Of a DNA stretch of 8,246 bases, positions 1-6,798 are shown piece after piece (within the stretch, counting starts at the first letter, position 1; every line of letters starts with the position of its first letter). The position numbers were made by a program, and so were the translations under genes. Where the stretch lies: the NCBI GenBank assembly GCA_014859615.1, contig JACUTX010000108.1:1-8246 (forward strand). The letters are read 5' to 3'. The notes under the pieces are model-generated. The model saw only the letters and a list, made by a program, of their open reading frames with translations, was not told the origin of the DNA and searched no databases. This DNA is from Desulfuromonadales bacterium (GTDB taxonomy: Bacteria; Desulfobacterota; Desulfuromonadia; Desulfuromonadales; UBA2294).

Positions 1-2
1 GC

Positions 3-380
3 TGCACTCTGCCGTACGGGAGCCTGATTACAGAAGCGTCACTGCAGCTCAAAGGGGGAGATCCTGCTGTTCTGGAGCAAAACATACTCGCCTCTCTGGA
101 ACATAGAAAAGTCGCCCACCCGGAAGATGGCTATAGTGCCGGTTCCGTTTTTAAAAACCCGGCGGTCAAACCGGCCTGGAGATTGATTGATGAGGCGGGT
201 TTGCGCGGTAAACAGATCGGTGCTGCACGGATCTCGGAAAAACATACAAACTTCATACTCAATGACGGGAACGCGACCGCAAAGGAGGTTGAGCAGTTGA
301 TTCGATTGGTACAAGAAGCGGTTTATAAACAATCGGGTGTTCTGCTGGAACCCGAAATAAAAGTGATCGGGGAGCGATGA
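3..380 (+). CDS. murB: UDP-N-acetylenolpyruvoylglucosamine reductase MurB, C-terminal part (5' end outside window)
   Basis: MurB is the cytoplasmic FAD enzyme that uses NADPH to reduce UDP-GlcNAc-enolpyruvate to UDP-MurNAc in peptidoglycan precursor synthesis. The open frame runs from the window edge for 125 residues and ends in TGA at 378-380. The family's C-terminal domain is clear: SAGSVFKNP (codons 135-161), whose second Ser (codon 144-146) is the usual proton donor; then LIDEAGLRGKQIGAARISEK and HTNFILNDG; and a final LEPEIKVIGE, whose second Glu (354-356) matches the conserved catalytic Glu. The FAD-binding N-terminal part lies upstream of the window. The Ser-containing SxFKNP form and compact end are as expected for a bacterial MurB. 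The gene abuts ddl and is very likely cotranscribed with it. Family identity is secure; only the 5' end is missing. Confidence 0.95.
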   Translation, partial: CTLPYGSLITEASLQLKGGDPAVLEQNILASLEHRKVAHPEDGYSAGSVFKNPAVKPAWRLIDEAGLRGKQIGAARISEKHTNFILNDGNATAKEVEQLIRLVQEAVYKQSGVLLEPEIKVIGER

Positions 381-385
381 GACCG

Positions 386-1309
386 ATGACCAGAGATGAA
401 CTGAAAAAGAGACGCATCGGTGTCTTGATGGGGGGAGGATCAGCCGAACGCGAAATCTCCCTGCGCACCGGCAATGCCGTTTTAGTTGCCCTTGCCAACG
501 CCGGATACAACGTTGTCGGGATCGATGCTAACGTCGATCTTCCGGTGCAGCTGATCAATGAACAGATTGAAATCGCATTTATCGCATTGCATGGTCGAGG
601 GGGAGAGGATGGGAGTGTTCAGGGGCTGCTGCAGGTTATGCAGATCCCCTATTCCGGCAGTGGCATCCTCGCTTCGGCTCTGGCGCTGGATAAGGTGGTA
701 ACAAAAGAGCTCTTGTTGTTTCACGACATTCCGACACCAAAGTTTGATCTCTACCGACACGGTGAAGATCCCGATGAGGTTGTTCGGCGCTGCCAAAGCT
801 TTCCGGTTATTGTCAAGCCGGCCCGGGAAGGATCGACCATCGGCGTCACCATCGCGTATGATCCGGAGAAATTGCGTAAGGGGGTGCAAGACGCGATCGA
901 ATATGACGATCTGATCCTGATTGAGGAGTTCATCTCGGGGCGTGAGACCACTGTCTCGGTTCTGAACGGAAGCGCCTTGCCGATTATTGAGATCGTTCCG
1001 ACAAGCGGTTTTTATGATTATGAATCGAAATATACCGCAGGGCAGACGGCCTATCTATTGCCAGCCGATCTGCCGCCAAAGCTTTACCACGACATGCAGA
1101 TCATGGCGCAAAAGGTTTGCACCGTTGTCGGCTGTCGAGGCGCGGCCCGGGTCGATTTTATGCTCCGTGGCGATGAGATGTTCTGTCTTGAGGTGAATAC
1201 GATTCCAGGGATGACAGCGACCAGTCTGCTGCCGAAAGCGGCCAATGCGGCCGGAATCGATTTTACAGAGCTCGTACAGATTATTCTTGAAGGCGCATCC
1301 CTTAGGTAA
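386..1309 (+). CDS. ddl: D-alanine--D-alanine ligase (Ddl)
   Basis: Ddl is an ATP-grasp enzyme that joins two D-alanines in the cytoplasm, giving the dipeptide MurF adds to the UDP-MurNAc-peptide. With the ATG at 386 the protein has 307 residues, the family's normal size. Motifs in order: IGVLMGG then SAEREIS with Glu21; HGRGGEDG from residue 69; VKPAREGSTIG with Ser150; FYDYESKY with Tyr216; and EVNTIPGM from Glu269. Glu21, Ser150 and Tyr216 match the Glu15-Ser150-Tyr216 triad of E. coli DdlB, and the Tyr points to D-Ala rather than D-lactate as second substrate. Another ATG at 377 overlaps the murB stop as ATGA and would add three residues. The only purine-rich ribosome site, GGGGAG (369-374), sits 2 bases from 377 but 11 from 386, so 386 is preferred. 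ftsQ follows after 19 bases. Confidence 0.95.
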   Translation: MTRDELKKRRIGVLMGGGSAEREISLRTGNAVLVALANAGYNVVGIDANVDLPVQLINEQIEIAFIALHGRGGEDGSVQGLLQVMQIPYSGSGILASALALDKVVTKELLLFHDIPTPKFDLYRHGEDPDEVVRRCQSFPVIVKPAREGSTIGVTIAYDPEKLRKGVQDAIEYDDLILIEEFISGRETTVSVLNGSALPIIEIVPTSGFYDYESKYTAGQTAYLLPADLPPKLYHDMQIMAQKVCTVVGCRGAARVDFMLRGDEMFCLEVNTIPGMTATSLLPKAANAAGIDFTELVQIILEGASLR

Positions 1310-1328
1310 TGGGAAAACTGGATTTTTT

Positions 1329-2159
1329 ATGCTCGATATGAAAGGGAAAAAAATCCGGAAGTCAAAAGAGAACCGGCCGAAGAAAGGGAAAACACCGTAT
1401 GACTGGAAGACGTTTTTCCAGCGCGGACTTCGGTTGATTCTGGTCAGTGGCAGCGCTCTGTTGATTGTCAGTGGTGGATTTTTTGCCGTCAGGATGTTGT
1501 TTGAATCGGGCTATTTCGGCGTGGAGAAGATCCGGATCATGAACCTGAAGCGCTTGAGCAGCGAAGAGATTGTCGCCGAATCGGATATTCGTGGTGGAGA
1601 TAATATCTTCAATCTTAACCTTGAGCAAATCGGTAAAAAAATCGAGGAGAATCCGTGGGTTGCACGGGCCGAGATTGAGCGGATATTTCCGCGTGAGGTA
1701 GTGATCAGGATCACAGAGCGCGAAGCGCGCGCCATTATCAATCTCGACTATCTCTATTATGTCGATATTCATGGCGAGATATTTAAATCGCTCTCCGTCG
1801 ACAGTCGCCTCGATTATCCGGTTATTACCGGGCTGAATCGGGACTATTTTCTGAATCAGCAGGAAAAGGCCGAAGCGCTTCTGGTCAAGGCGGTCGGACT
1901 GCTCGATCTGCTGGCACTGAATACGGTCTTTACCGTCGATCAGATTTCGGAGATTCATATCGATATCAAGAAAGGGTTTGTTCTGACGACAAACCAGTCC
2001 GGTGTGCCGGTGCTGCTCGGGCATGACAATTTCCGGCAGAAACTGGCCCGACTCGAAAAAATTTACGAGGATATCAAGCCGGATCTCGCTTCGTTGCTGG
2101 GGATCGACCTTAATGTTGCTGATCGGGTCATAGTGAAACTGGACCGAAAGATCACCTGA
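1329..2159 (+). CDS. ftsQ: Cell division protein FtsQ
   Basis: FtsQ is a bitopic inner-membrane protein that links early and late divisome parts through its partners FtsB and FtsL. The 276-residue product has the full family layout. A Lys/Arg-rich cytoplasmic tail covers residues 1-33. A single membrane segment spans about 34-57. A POTRA domain covers about 63-134, starting FGVEKIRIMN and holding the typical NPWVARAEIERIFP at about 108-121. A beta-rich FtsQ domain follows with YVDIHGEIF and PVITGL. The reading frame is open back to 1245, but those codons lie inside ddl. ATG 1329 is the first start after the ddl stop and leaves a normal N-terminus. ATG 1338 is also possible. The ribosome site is weak (GGA at 1320-1322), so translational coupling to ddl is likely. 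Identity is strong from architecture and position between ddl and ftsA. Confidence 0.92.
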   Translation: MLDMKGKKIRKSKENRPKKGKTPYDWKTFFQRGLRLILVSGSALLIVSGGFFAVRMLFESGYFGVEKIRIMNLKRLSSEEIVAESDIRGGDNIFNLNLEQIGKKIEENPWVARAEIERIFPREVVIRITEREARAIINLDYLYYVDIHGEIFKSLSVDSRLDYPVITGLNRDYFLNQQEKAEALLVKAVGLLDLLALNTVFTVDQISEIHIDIKKGFVLTTNQSGVPVLLGHDNFRQKLARLEKIYEDIKPDLASLLGIDLNVADRVIVKLDRKIT

Positions 2160-2220
2160 AGATTAGATATGAACTGATAGTTGTTGTGAAAGTGTCTGTT
2201 TATACAAAAAGTTTTGCGGG

Positions 2221-2230
2221 AAGGAAGGGG
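2221..2230 (+). promoter_or_regulatory. Ribosome binding site of ftsA
   Basis: AAGGAAGGGG lies 7 bases before ATG 2238. It fixes the ftsA start there, rather than at the upstream in-frame TTG 2214, which lacks such a site and would add eight residues that do not look like FtsA. Confidence 0.75.
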
Positions 2231-2237
2231 TAAAACG

Positions 2238-3467
2238 ATGAGCAATGTAAGAGACAATCTGATTGTCGGGCTCGATATCGGTACGACAAAGATCTGTGCC
2301 ATCGTCGGTAACCTGACCCCGAACGGGTTGGATATTGTCGGGATCGGTACCAGCCCTTCCAAAGGGCTGCGCAAGGGGGTGGTGATCAATATTGAGAGCA
2401 CCGTTGAGGCGATTCGTACAGCATTGCAGGAAGCCGAATTAATGGCCGGTTGTGAAATAAAATCGGTCTTTGTCGGGATTGCTGGCGGGCATATCAAGGG
2501 GTTCAACTCTCAGGGGGTGATCGCGATCAAGAACCGTGAGGTGACGCGCGATGACGTGCGACGGGTGATCGACGCAGCCAAGGCGATTGCGATTCCGATG
2601 GATCGGGAAGTGATTCATATCTTGCCGCAGGAGTTCATTATCGATGATCAGGACGGGATCAAGGAGCCGCTCGGCATGAGTGGCGTCCGCCTTGAATCGA
2701 AAGTCCATATTGTGACCGGCGCGGTCGCCAGCGCGCAGAATATCGTCAAAAGCTGCAACCGGGCCGGAGTCGATGTCGCCGATATTGTCCTTGAACAGCT
2801 CGCTTCGGCGGAAGCGGTGCTCACCGCAGATGAAAAAGATCTCGGCGTCGTTCTGATCGATATCGGCGGGGGGACCACGGATATTGCCATCTATGTCGAT
2901 GGAGCGATCAAGCATACCGCTGTCCTCTCTCTCGGCGGAAATCACCTCACCAACGATGTTGCAGTCGGTCTGCGTACTCCGGTCGGCGAAGCGGAAAAAA
3001 TTAAACAGAAGTACGGCTGCTGTCTCACCTCTATGGTGAGCCGGGAAGAGACCATCGAGGTCCCGTCGGTGGGGGGACGGGAGCCGAGGATTCTGTCGCG
3101 ACAGCTCCTCTCCGAAATTCTTGAACCGCGGGTAGAAGAGATTTTTACCCTGGTTAATCGCGAAATCGTCCGAAGCGGCTATGAAGATCTTATCGCTTCG
3201 GGAGGGGTGATTACCGGTGGAACGACGATTCTCTCCGGGATGCCGGAGTTGGCCGAACAGGTCTTTAACCTGCCGGTCCGGCGCGGAGTGCCGATCGATA
3301 TCGGTGGTCTCACCGATGTTGTCAGCTCGCCGATTCATGCGACCGGTGTCGGTCTGGTGAAGTACGGCAGCCGTAATCAGCAGAGTCGTAATTTCATGAT
3401 CGGGCAGGAAAACATGTTTGATAAAGTTGCCAGGCGGATGAAAGACTGGTTCGGTGAATTCTTTTAA
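2238..3467 (+). CDS. ftsA: Cell division protein FtsA
   Basis: FtsA is an actin-like ATPase that tethers FtsZ filaments to the inner membrane and recruits later divisome proteins. The 409-residue product shows the actin-fold landmarks: phosphate-1 loop GLDIGTTK (residues 11-18), phosphate-2 loop DIGGGTTD (208-215), and adenosine motif GGVITGGTT (322-330). Between the first two lies the FtsA-specific 1C domain, with FVGIAGGHI, then HILPQEFIIDD and GAVASAQNIVKSC. The last 20 or so residues alternate hydrophobic and basic side chains (FDKVARRMKDWFGEFF), as expected for the amphipathic membrane-targeting helix. Length matches the family. The gene follows ftsQ after 78 bases and has its own strong ribosome site. 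It is 65 bases from ftsZ, its direct binding partner. Nothing in the sequence suggests loss of ATP binding or membrane attachment. Confidence 0.96.
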   Translation: MSNVRDNLIVGLDIGTTKICAIVGNLTPNGLDIVGIGTSPSKGLRKGVVINIESTVEAIRTALQEAELMAGCEIKSVFVGIAGGHIKGFNSQGVIAIKNREVTRDDVRRVIDAAKAIAIPMDREVIHILPQEFIIDDQDGIKEPLGMSGVRLESKVHIVTGAVASAQNIVKSCNRAGVDVADIVLEQLASAEAVLTADEKDLGVVLIDIGGGTTDIAIYVDGAIKHTAVLSLGGNHLTNDVAVGLRTPVGEAEKIKQKYGCCLTSMVSREETIEVPSVGGREPRILSRQLLSEILEPRVEEIFTLVNREIVRSGYEDLIASGGVITGGTTILSGMPELAEQVFNLPVRRGVPIDIGGLTDVVSSPIHATGVGLVKYGSRNQQSRNFMIGQENMFDKVARRMKDWFGEFF

Positions 3468-3484
3468 GCAAAGATTAATTAACC

Positions 3485-3505
3485 GTTACTTCGCGGAGAA
3501 GTAAC
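3485..3505 (+). other. Hairpin in the ftsA-ftsZ gap
   Basis: GTTACTTC (3485-3492) and GAAGTAAC (3498-3505) form a perfect 8-bp stem around the 5-base loop GCGGA. One further C-G pair is possible beyond a mismatch (3483 with 3507). No T-run follows, so it is not an intrinsic terminator. It ends 17 bases before the ftsZ ribosome site. It could be an RNA stability or processing element that sets the FtsA:FtsZ ratio, or a protein-binding palindrome. The structure is seen; the role is inferred. Confidence 0.5.
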
Positions 3506-3522
3506 CGAAGAAGCATAAGACT

Positions 3523-3530
3523 GGAGGGAG
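3523..3530 (+). promoter_or_regulatory. Ribosome binding site of ftsZ
   Basis: GGAGGGAG ends 2 bases before ATG 3533, so its GGAGG core lies 5 bases away. This is a strong site, as expected for an abundant protein, and it fixes the ftsZ start. Confidence 0.75.
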
Positions 3531-3532
3531 TT

Positions 3533-4681
3533 ATGTTCGAATTTGATGAGAGCTTGGAGCAGATCGCCAAGATCAAGGTGGTCGGAGTCGGTGGTGGCGG
3601 TGGTAACGTCGTCAACACCATGATCAGTGCAAAAATAAACGGAGTCGAATTTGCCGTGGCAAATACCGACGCCCAGGCGCTGCGCAACAGCAAGGCACCG
3701 ATCAAGCTGCAACTCGGCAGCAAGCTGACCAAAGGGCTCGGGGCCGGTGCCGATCCGGACGTCGGACGCGAAGCCGCACAGGAGGATCGCAACCGGATCG
3801 CCGAAAGTCTGGCCGGAGCGGATATGGTTTTTATCGCTGCCGGTCTCGGTGGTGGAACCGGAACCGGAGCTGCGCCGATTATCGCCGAAGTGGCCAATGA
3901 GATCGGTGCTCTGACGGTCGGCGTTGTCACCAAACCGTTCTCCCGTGAAGGGAAACGACGGATGCAGCAGGCCGATAAGGGGGCTGCCCAACTCAAGGAA
4001 GTTGTCGATTGTCTGATCATCGTCCCGAATGATCGACTGCTCGGACTCGCCGGTAAAAATATGAGTATCCTTGATGCTTTTAAACCGGCCGACGATGTAC
4101 TGCGTCAGGCCGTACAGGGGATTGCCGATCTGATTACGACCAATGGTCTGATCAATGTCGACTTTGCCGATGTAAAAGCAATCATGAGTGAGCGTGGCAT
4201 GGCGATGATGGGGATCGGTATCGCTTCGGGTGAAAATCGTGCTGCCGAAGCTGCGCAGGAGGCGATCTGCAGCCCGTTGCTGGAGGAGATCGATATCTCC
4301 GGAGCCCGTGGAGTGCTGGTCAATATCTCTGGCTCGTCGTCTCTCACCATGGATGAGTTTGATGAGGCGTCGCGGATTATCCACGACAAGGTGCACGAAG
4401 ACGCCAATATCATTGTCGGTCTGGTGATTGATGAAGAGCTCGGTGACAACATCAAGATTACGGCGATAGCAACCGGTTTCGGAACCGCTTTTGAGAAGAG
4501 CCGACGCACAGAAGACGAGCTCAAGGCGCAGGCGATGAGTCCGCCATCGCGCAATCCGGATCGCGATACGCCGACATTTTTACGCGATCGCCAGAAGCAG
4601 TCGCCCCGCTCTCTGCGGCATCCGATGTCTGAAGAGGACGAGTACGATATTCCGACCTTCATTCGCAAGCGGGTCGATTGA
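3533..4681 (+). CDS. ftsZ: Cell division protein FtsZ
   Basis: FtsZ is the tubulin-like GTPase that polymerises into the cytokinetic ring at midcell. The 382-residue product carries the N-terminal glycine loop VVGVGGGGGNVV (residues 16-27), the tubulin signature GGGTGTG (106-112) that binds GTP phosphates, and the T7 synergy loop NVDFADV (208-214), which supplies acidic residues to hydrolyse GTP of the neighbouring subunit. The globular part ends near ITAIATGF (about residue 318). A short charged linker follows, then the conserved C-terminal peptide DIPTFIRKR (372-380) that binds FtsA. Unusually, a near copy, DTPTFLRDR, sits at 345-353 inside the linker. The gene is the last of the dcw unit, has a strong ribosome site, and is followed by about 200 noncoding bases and an intrinsic terminator. 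Identity is certain. Confidence 0.98.
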   Translation: MFEFDESLEQIAKIKVVGVGGGGGNVVNTMISAKINGVEFAVANTDAQALRNSKAPIKLQLGSKLTKGLGAGADPDVGREAAQEDRNRIAESLAGADMVFIAAGLGGGTGTGAAPIIAEVANEIGALTVGVVTKPFSREGKRRMQQADKGAAQLKEVVDCLIIVPNDRLLGLAGKNMSILDAFKPADDVLRQAVQGIADLITTNGLINVDFADVKAIMSERGMAMMGIGIASGENRAAEAAQEAICSPLLEEIDISGARGVLVNISGSSSLTMDEFDEASRIIHDKVHEDANIIVGLVIDEELGDNIKITAIATGFGTAFEKSRRTEDELKAQAMSPPSRNPDRDTPTFLRDRQKQSPRSLRHPMSEEDEYDIPTFIRKRVD

Positions 4682-4741
4682 TTAAGGGCGCAAAAGATTT
4701 GCTTGAATGGTTTTTGTCAAAAGTGAATAGTTTTATCAATT

Positions 4742-4848
4742 CTTCACCTTGTGCCGATGTCTGCTGACATTGGGTGAAGGGATGTAAAGTTTCGATTGAA
4801 CTGCTGATGCCCCTTTGCCGACTCCGCCCGGCTGTCATTGGGGGGATC
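4742..4848 (+). other. Structured noncoding stretch after ftsZ (3' UTR or small RNA candidate)
   Basis: The gap between the ftsZ stop (4681) and the terminator (4879) has no convincing gene but several foldable repeats. First element: CTTCACC (4742-4748) pairs with GGTGAAG (4773-4779). Inside it, CGATGTC (4755-4761) pairs with GACATTG (4766-4772, one G-U) around loop TGCT, leaving one six-base bulge (4749-4754). Second element: GAT-G-CCCC (4806-4813) pairs with GGGG-G-ATC (4841-4848) apart from one mismatch, enclosing GCCG (4817-4820) with CGGC (4829-4832). Together with the terminator this gives three consecutive stem-loops. A TTGTCA at 4714-4719 resembles a -35 box, but no -10 stands at normal spacing. 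I did not recognise a known riboswitch or small RNA family; the region may simply be the structured 3' UTR of ftsZ. Confidence 0.4.
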
Positions 4849-4878
4849 TTACTGTTATGATCTGACGACTCCCTCGTC

Positions 4879-4910
4879 TGGGGCCGCTTTTGCGGCCCCA
4901 TTTTCTTTTT
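4879..4910 (+). terminator. Rho-independent terminator of the dcw cluster
   Basis: TGGGGCCGC (4879-4887) and GCGGCCCCA (4892-4900) form a perfect 9-bp GC-rich stem with a TTTT loop, followed by TTTTCTTTTT (4901-4910). It lies 197 bases after the ftsZ stop on the same strand. It very likely ends transcripts of ftsZ and separates them from the radical SAM gene. Confidence 0.93.
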
Positions 4911-5040
4911 CGGTGATGTGCAGTTTACCCGTTTCACCTCTGCGCCTCACAGCTCTCCGATTTTGCAAGCGATGAGACCGGTGAAGTCCAGCCACCGCTT
5001 TTTTCTTGCATCCTGTCAAGAACAACGTAAGAATCGAGCC

Positions 5041-6732
5041 ATGTCAAAAAAACTGTACATGCAGATGCGCAAACGTCATCAGGCCGAAGAGGGGGGGATT
5101 ATCCACGCGTGGGGAGGGCGGCTAACGGTCGCACTCGTTTATCCTAATACCTATCACAACGCCATGAGTAATCTCGGTTTTTTGAGTGTTCATCACTGGC
5201 TTAATCAACGTGACGACACCTTGTGTGAACGGTTTTTTCTCCCCGATCCTGACGCTCTGGCGGATCACAAAAAGGGGGGGGTTCCGCTCTTTTCGATCGA
5301 GTCAGAGCGGCAACTAGCTGAATTTGATGTCATCGCCTTTTCGATTTCATTCGAAAACGATTATCTCAATCTTCCGATCTTGTTTGATCTCGGCCGGATT
5401 CCGTGGGGAAAAATTGATCGGACTGAGCAGACACCTCTGCTTCTGGCTGGGGGTGTCTGTGCATTCCTCAACCCTGAACCGTTGGCTCAACAGTTCGATC
5501 TGTTTGCCGTCGGTGAAGCGGAGGCGATCCTGCCGAATCTGATTCCCGGCCTTATCGCCGATACCGGCCGCAGCCGCGATAATCTTCTGCGTCTTTCTAA
5601 TCTCCCCGGGATTTATGCTCCGGTGCTCTACGAGCCGCGCTATGACACTGCCGGTGTACTCCTCGGCTGGGATAAGGAGCCGGCCGCACCGTTCCCTGTC
5701 GAGCGGCAATGGCTCGCCGATCTCGATTCTTCTGCCTGCCGCAGTTACATAACGACTCCTGATACGGAATTCGGCGATATGGCGTTGACCGAGATCTCCC
5801 GCGGGTGTGGACACGGCTGCCGGTTTTGTGCCGCCGGTTTCATCTTTCGCCCACCCCGGTTTCGCAGCCTCGCCGCAGTTGAGAAGCAGATCGACCTCGG
5901 TCTCTGCCAACATAAAAAACAGGGGCTGGTCAGCCCGGCAGTCGGCGATTATCCGCAGCTTAATGCCTTGCAGAAAGGGATCCTGGCAAAAGGGGGGAGC
6001 GTCTCTGTAGCCAGTCTGCGTATCGATACCTTGACTGCTGCCGACGTCGAAGCGCTCTCCCTCTCCGGCCACAAGACGGTTGCGCTTGCGCCTGAGGCCG
6101 GAAGCCAGCGGTTGCGTGATGCGATCCATAAACGGATCGATACGAAACAGATTCTGCATGCGGTGAAACTGCTCAGCGATGGCGGAGTTCCGAATCTTAA
6201 ACTCTATTTTTTGATCGGGCTGCCGGGTGAGACCGCCGCAGATCTGGTCGAAATGCTGGAACTGGTCAGTTCGATTCGTGCCGTCTGGTTGGAGGCGGGG
6301 CGAAAAAAAGGGTGGCTCGGTCAGATACATCTCTCGGTCAATCCGTTTGTGCCCAAACCGTTTACACCGTTTCAGTGGGCAGCCATGGCGACGGAAGCCG
6401 ATTTGAAAAAAAAGATGAAACAGCTGCGTCTGGCAATCGGTAAAATTCCGAATCTGTCGATCAGCTTCGAATCGGCGCGTGCGGCTCTTTTGCAAGGGTT
6501 TTTATCGCGCGGGGGACGTGAAGTCGGCAGGCTGCTGCCAGAGCTGGCATCCGGCGAACGTTATTTGCAGGCGAGTCGGAAGCATGGGGTTGATTGGCGA
6601 GAGATATTACATACAGAAAAGAGCGCCGACGCGGTTTTCCCATGGGAGGTGATCGATTGTCGGGTCGACCGTGATCTCCTCTGGCGGGAGTGGGAGCAGG
6701 CGCAATCCGTGGCGCAGATTTCTTCTGATTGA
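5041..6732 (+). CDS. B12-binding-like radical SAM protein of unknown function
   Basis: The 563-residue product has two parts. Residues about 27-170 form a Rossmann-like segment (VALVYPNTY, then MSNLGF, FDVIAFSISFENDY, LLAGGVCAFLNPEPLA and VGEAEAILP) like the N-terminus of B12-dependent radical SAM proteins, but without the cobalt-ligating DxHxxG motif. The catalytic part starts EISRGCGHGCRFC; its CxxxCxxC (Cys256, 260, 263) should bind the 4Fe-4S cluster that cleaves S-adenosylmethionine. VASLRIDTL, APEAGSQR (350-357) and GLPGET (393-398) complete the barrel. It resembles the TIGR03960 group, whose substrate I cannot name. The frame is open upstream to a GTG at 4918, next to the terminator. 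ATG 5041 is chosen because the resemblance begins soon after it, but no good ribosome site precedes it or ATG 4972. Bases 4911-5040 show no other gene and only a weak promoter-like pair (TTGCAT 5006-5011, TAAGAA 5028-5033). Confidence 0.85.
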   Translation: MSKKLYMQMRKRHQAEEGGIIHAWGGRLTVALVYPNTYHNAMSNLGFLSVHHWLNQRDDTLCERFFLPDPDALADHKKGGVPLFSIESERQLAEFDVIAFSISFENDYLNLPILFDLGRIPWGKIDRTEQTPLLLAGGVCAFLNPEPLAQQFDLFAVGEAEAILPNLIPGLIADTGRSRDNLLRLSNLPGIYAPVLYEPRYDTAGVLLGWDKEPAAPFPVERQWLADLDSSACRSYITTPDTEFGDMALTEISRGCGHGCRFCAAGFIFRPPRFRSLAAVEKQIDLGLCQHKKQGLVSPAVGDYPQLNALQKGILAKGGSVSVASLRIDTLTAADVEALSLSGHKTVALAPEAGSQRLRDAIHKRIDTKQILHAVKLLSDGGVPNLKLYFLIGLPGETAADLVEMLELVSSIRAVWLEAGRKKGWLGQIHLSVNPFVPKPFTPFQWAAMATEADLKKKMKQLRLAIGKIPNLSISFESARAALLQGFLSRGGREVGRLLPELASGERYLQASRKHGVDWREILHTEKSADAVFPWEVIDCRVDRDLLWREWEQAQSVAQISSD

Positions 6733-6798
6733 CTCGATTTCAGCCGCTGTTTCTTAATGGGGGGATTCCAGTCGGTCTTTGTTTTTTGCTCGAAAGGG

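Noticed and set aside
1245..1328. Upstream extension of ftsQ to ATG 1245.
   Set aside because: It would overlap ddl by 65 bases, it has no ribosome site, and the added residues are just ddl codons read in another frame.
2160..2237. Possible internal promoter in the ftsQ-ftsA gap (TTGTTG 2181-2186 with TATACA 2201-2206).
   Set aside because: The boxes are only 14 bases apart, too short for a sigma-70 promoter, and no alternative pair fits.
4742..4848. Known RNA families (6S RNA, SRP RNA, c-di-GMP riboswitch) for the region after ftsZ.
   Set aside because: None of the conserved sequence cores of these RNAs that I know is present, so only an unnamed structured region is claimed.
4659..4937. 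Minus-strand frame of 92 codons across the ftsZ end and terminator.
   Set aside because: Its first codons lie beyond the terminator, it reads through both terminator arms, it has no ribosome site, and its composition looks random.
2439..6495. Long minus-strand open frames opposite ftsA (299 aa), ftsZ (305 aa) and the radical SAM gene (382 aa), with a similar one opposite ftsQ (220 aa).
   Set aside because: Each lies wholly opposite a gene with clear family motifs. The translations are rich in Arg, Asp, His and Ile without recognisable domains, as expected from reading GC-biased codons in antisense.
6733..6798. Terminator between the convergent radical SAM and hisI genes.
   Set aside because: There is a T-rich stretch (6778-6788) but no stable GC-rich stem before it on either strand.
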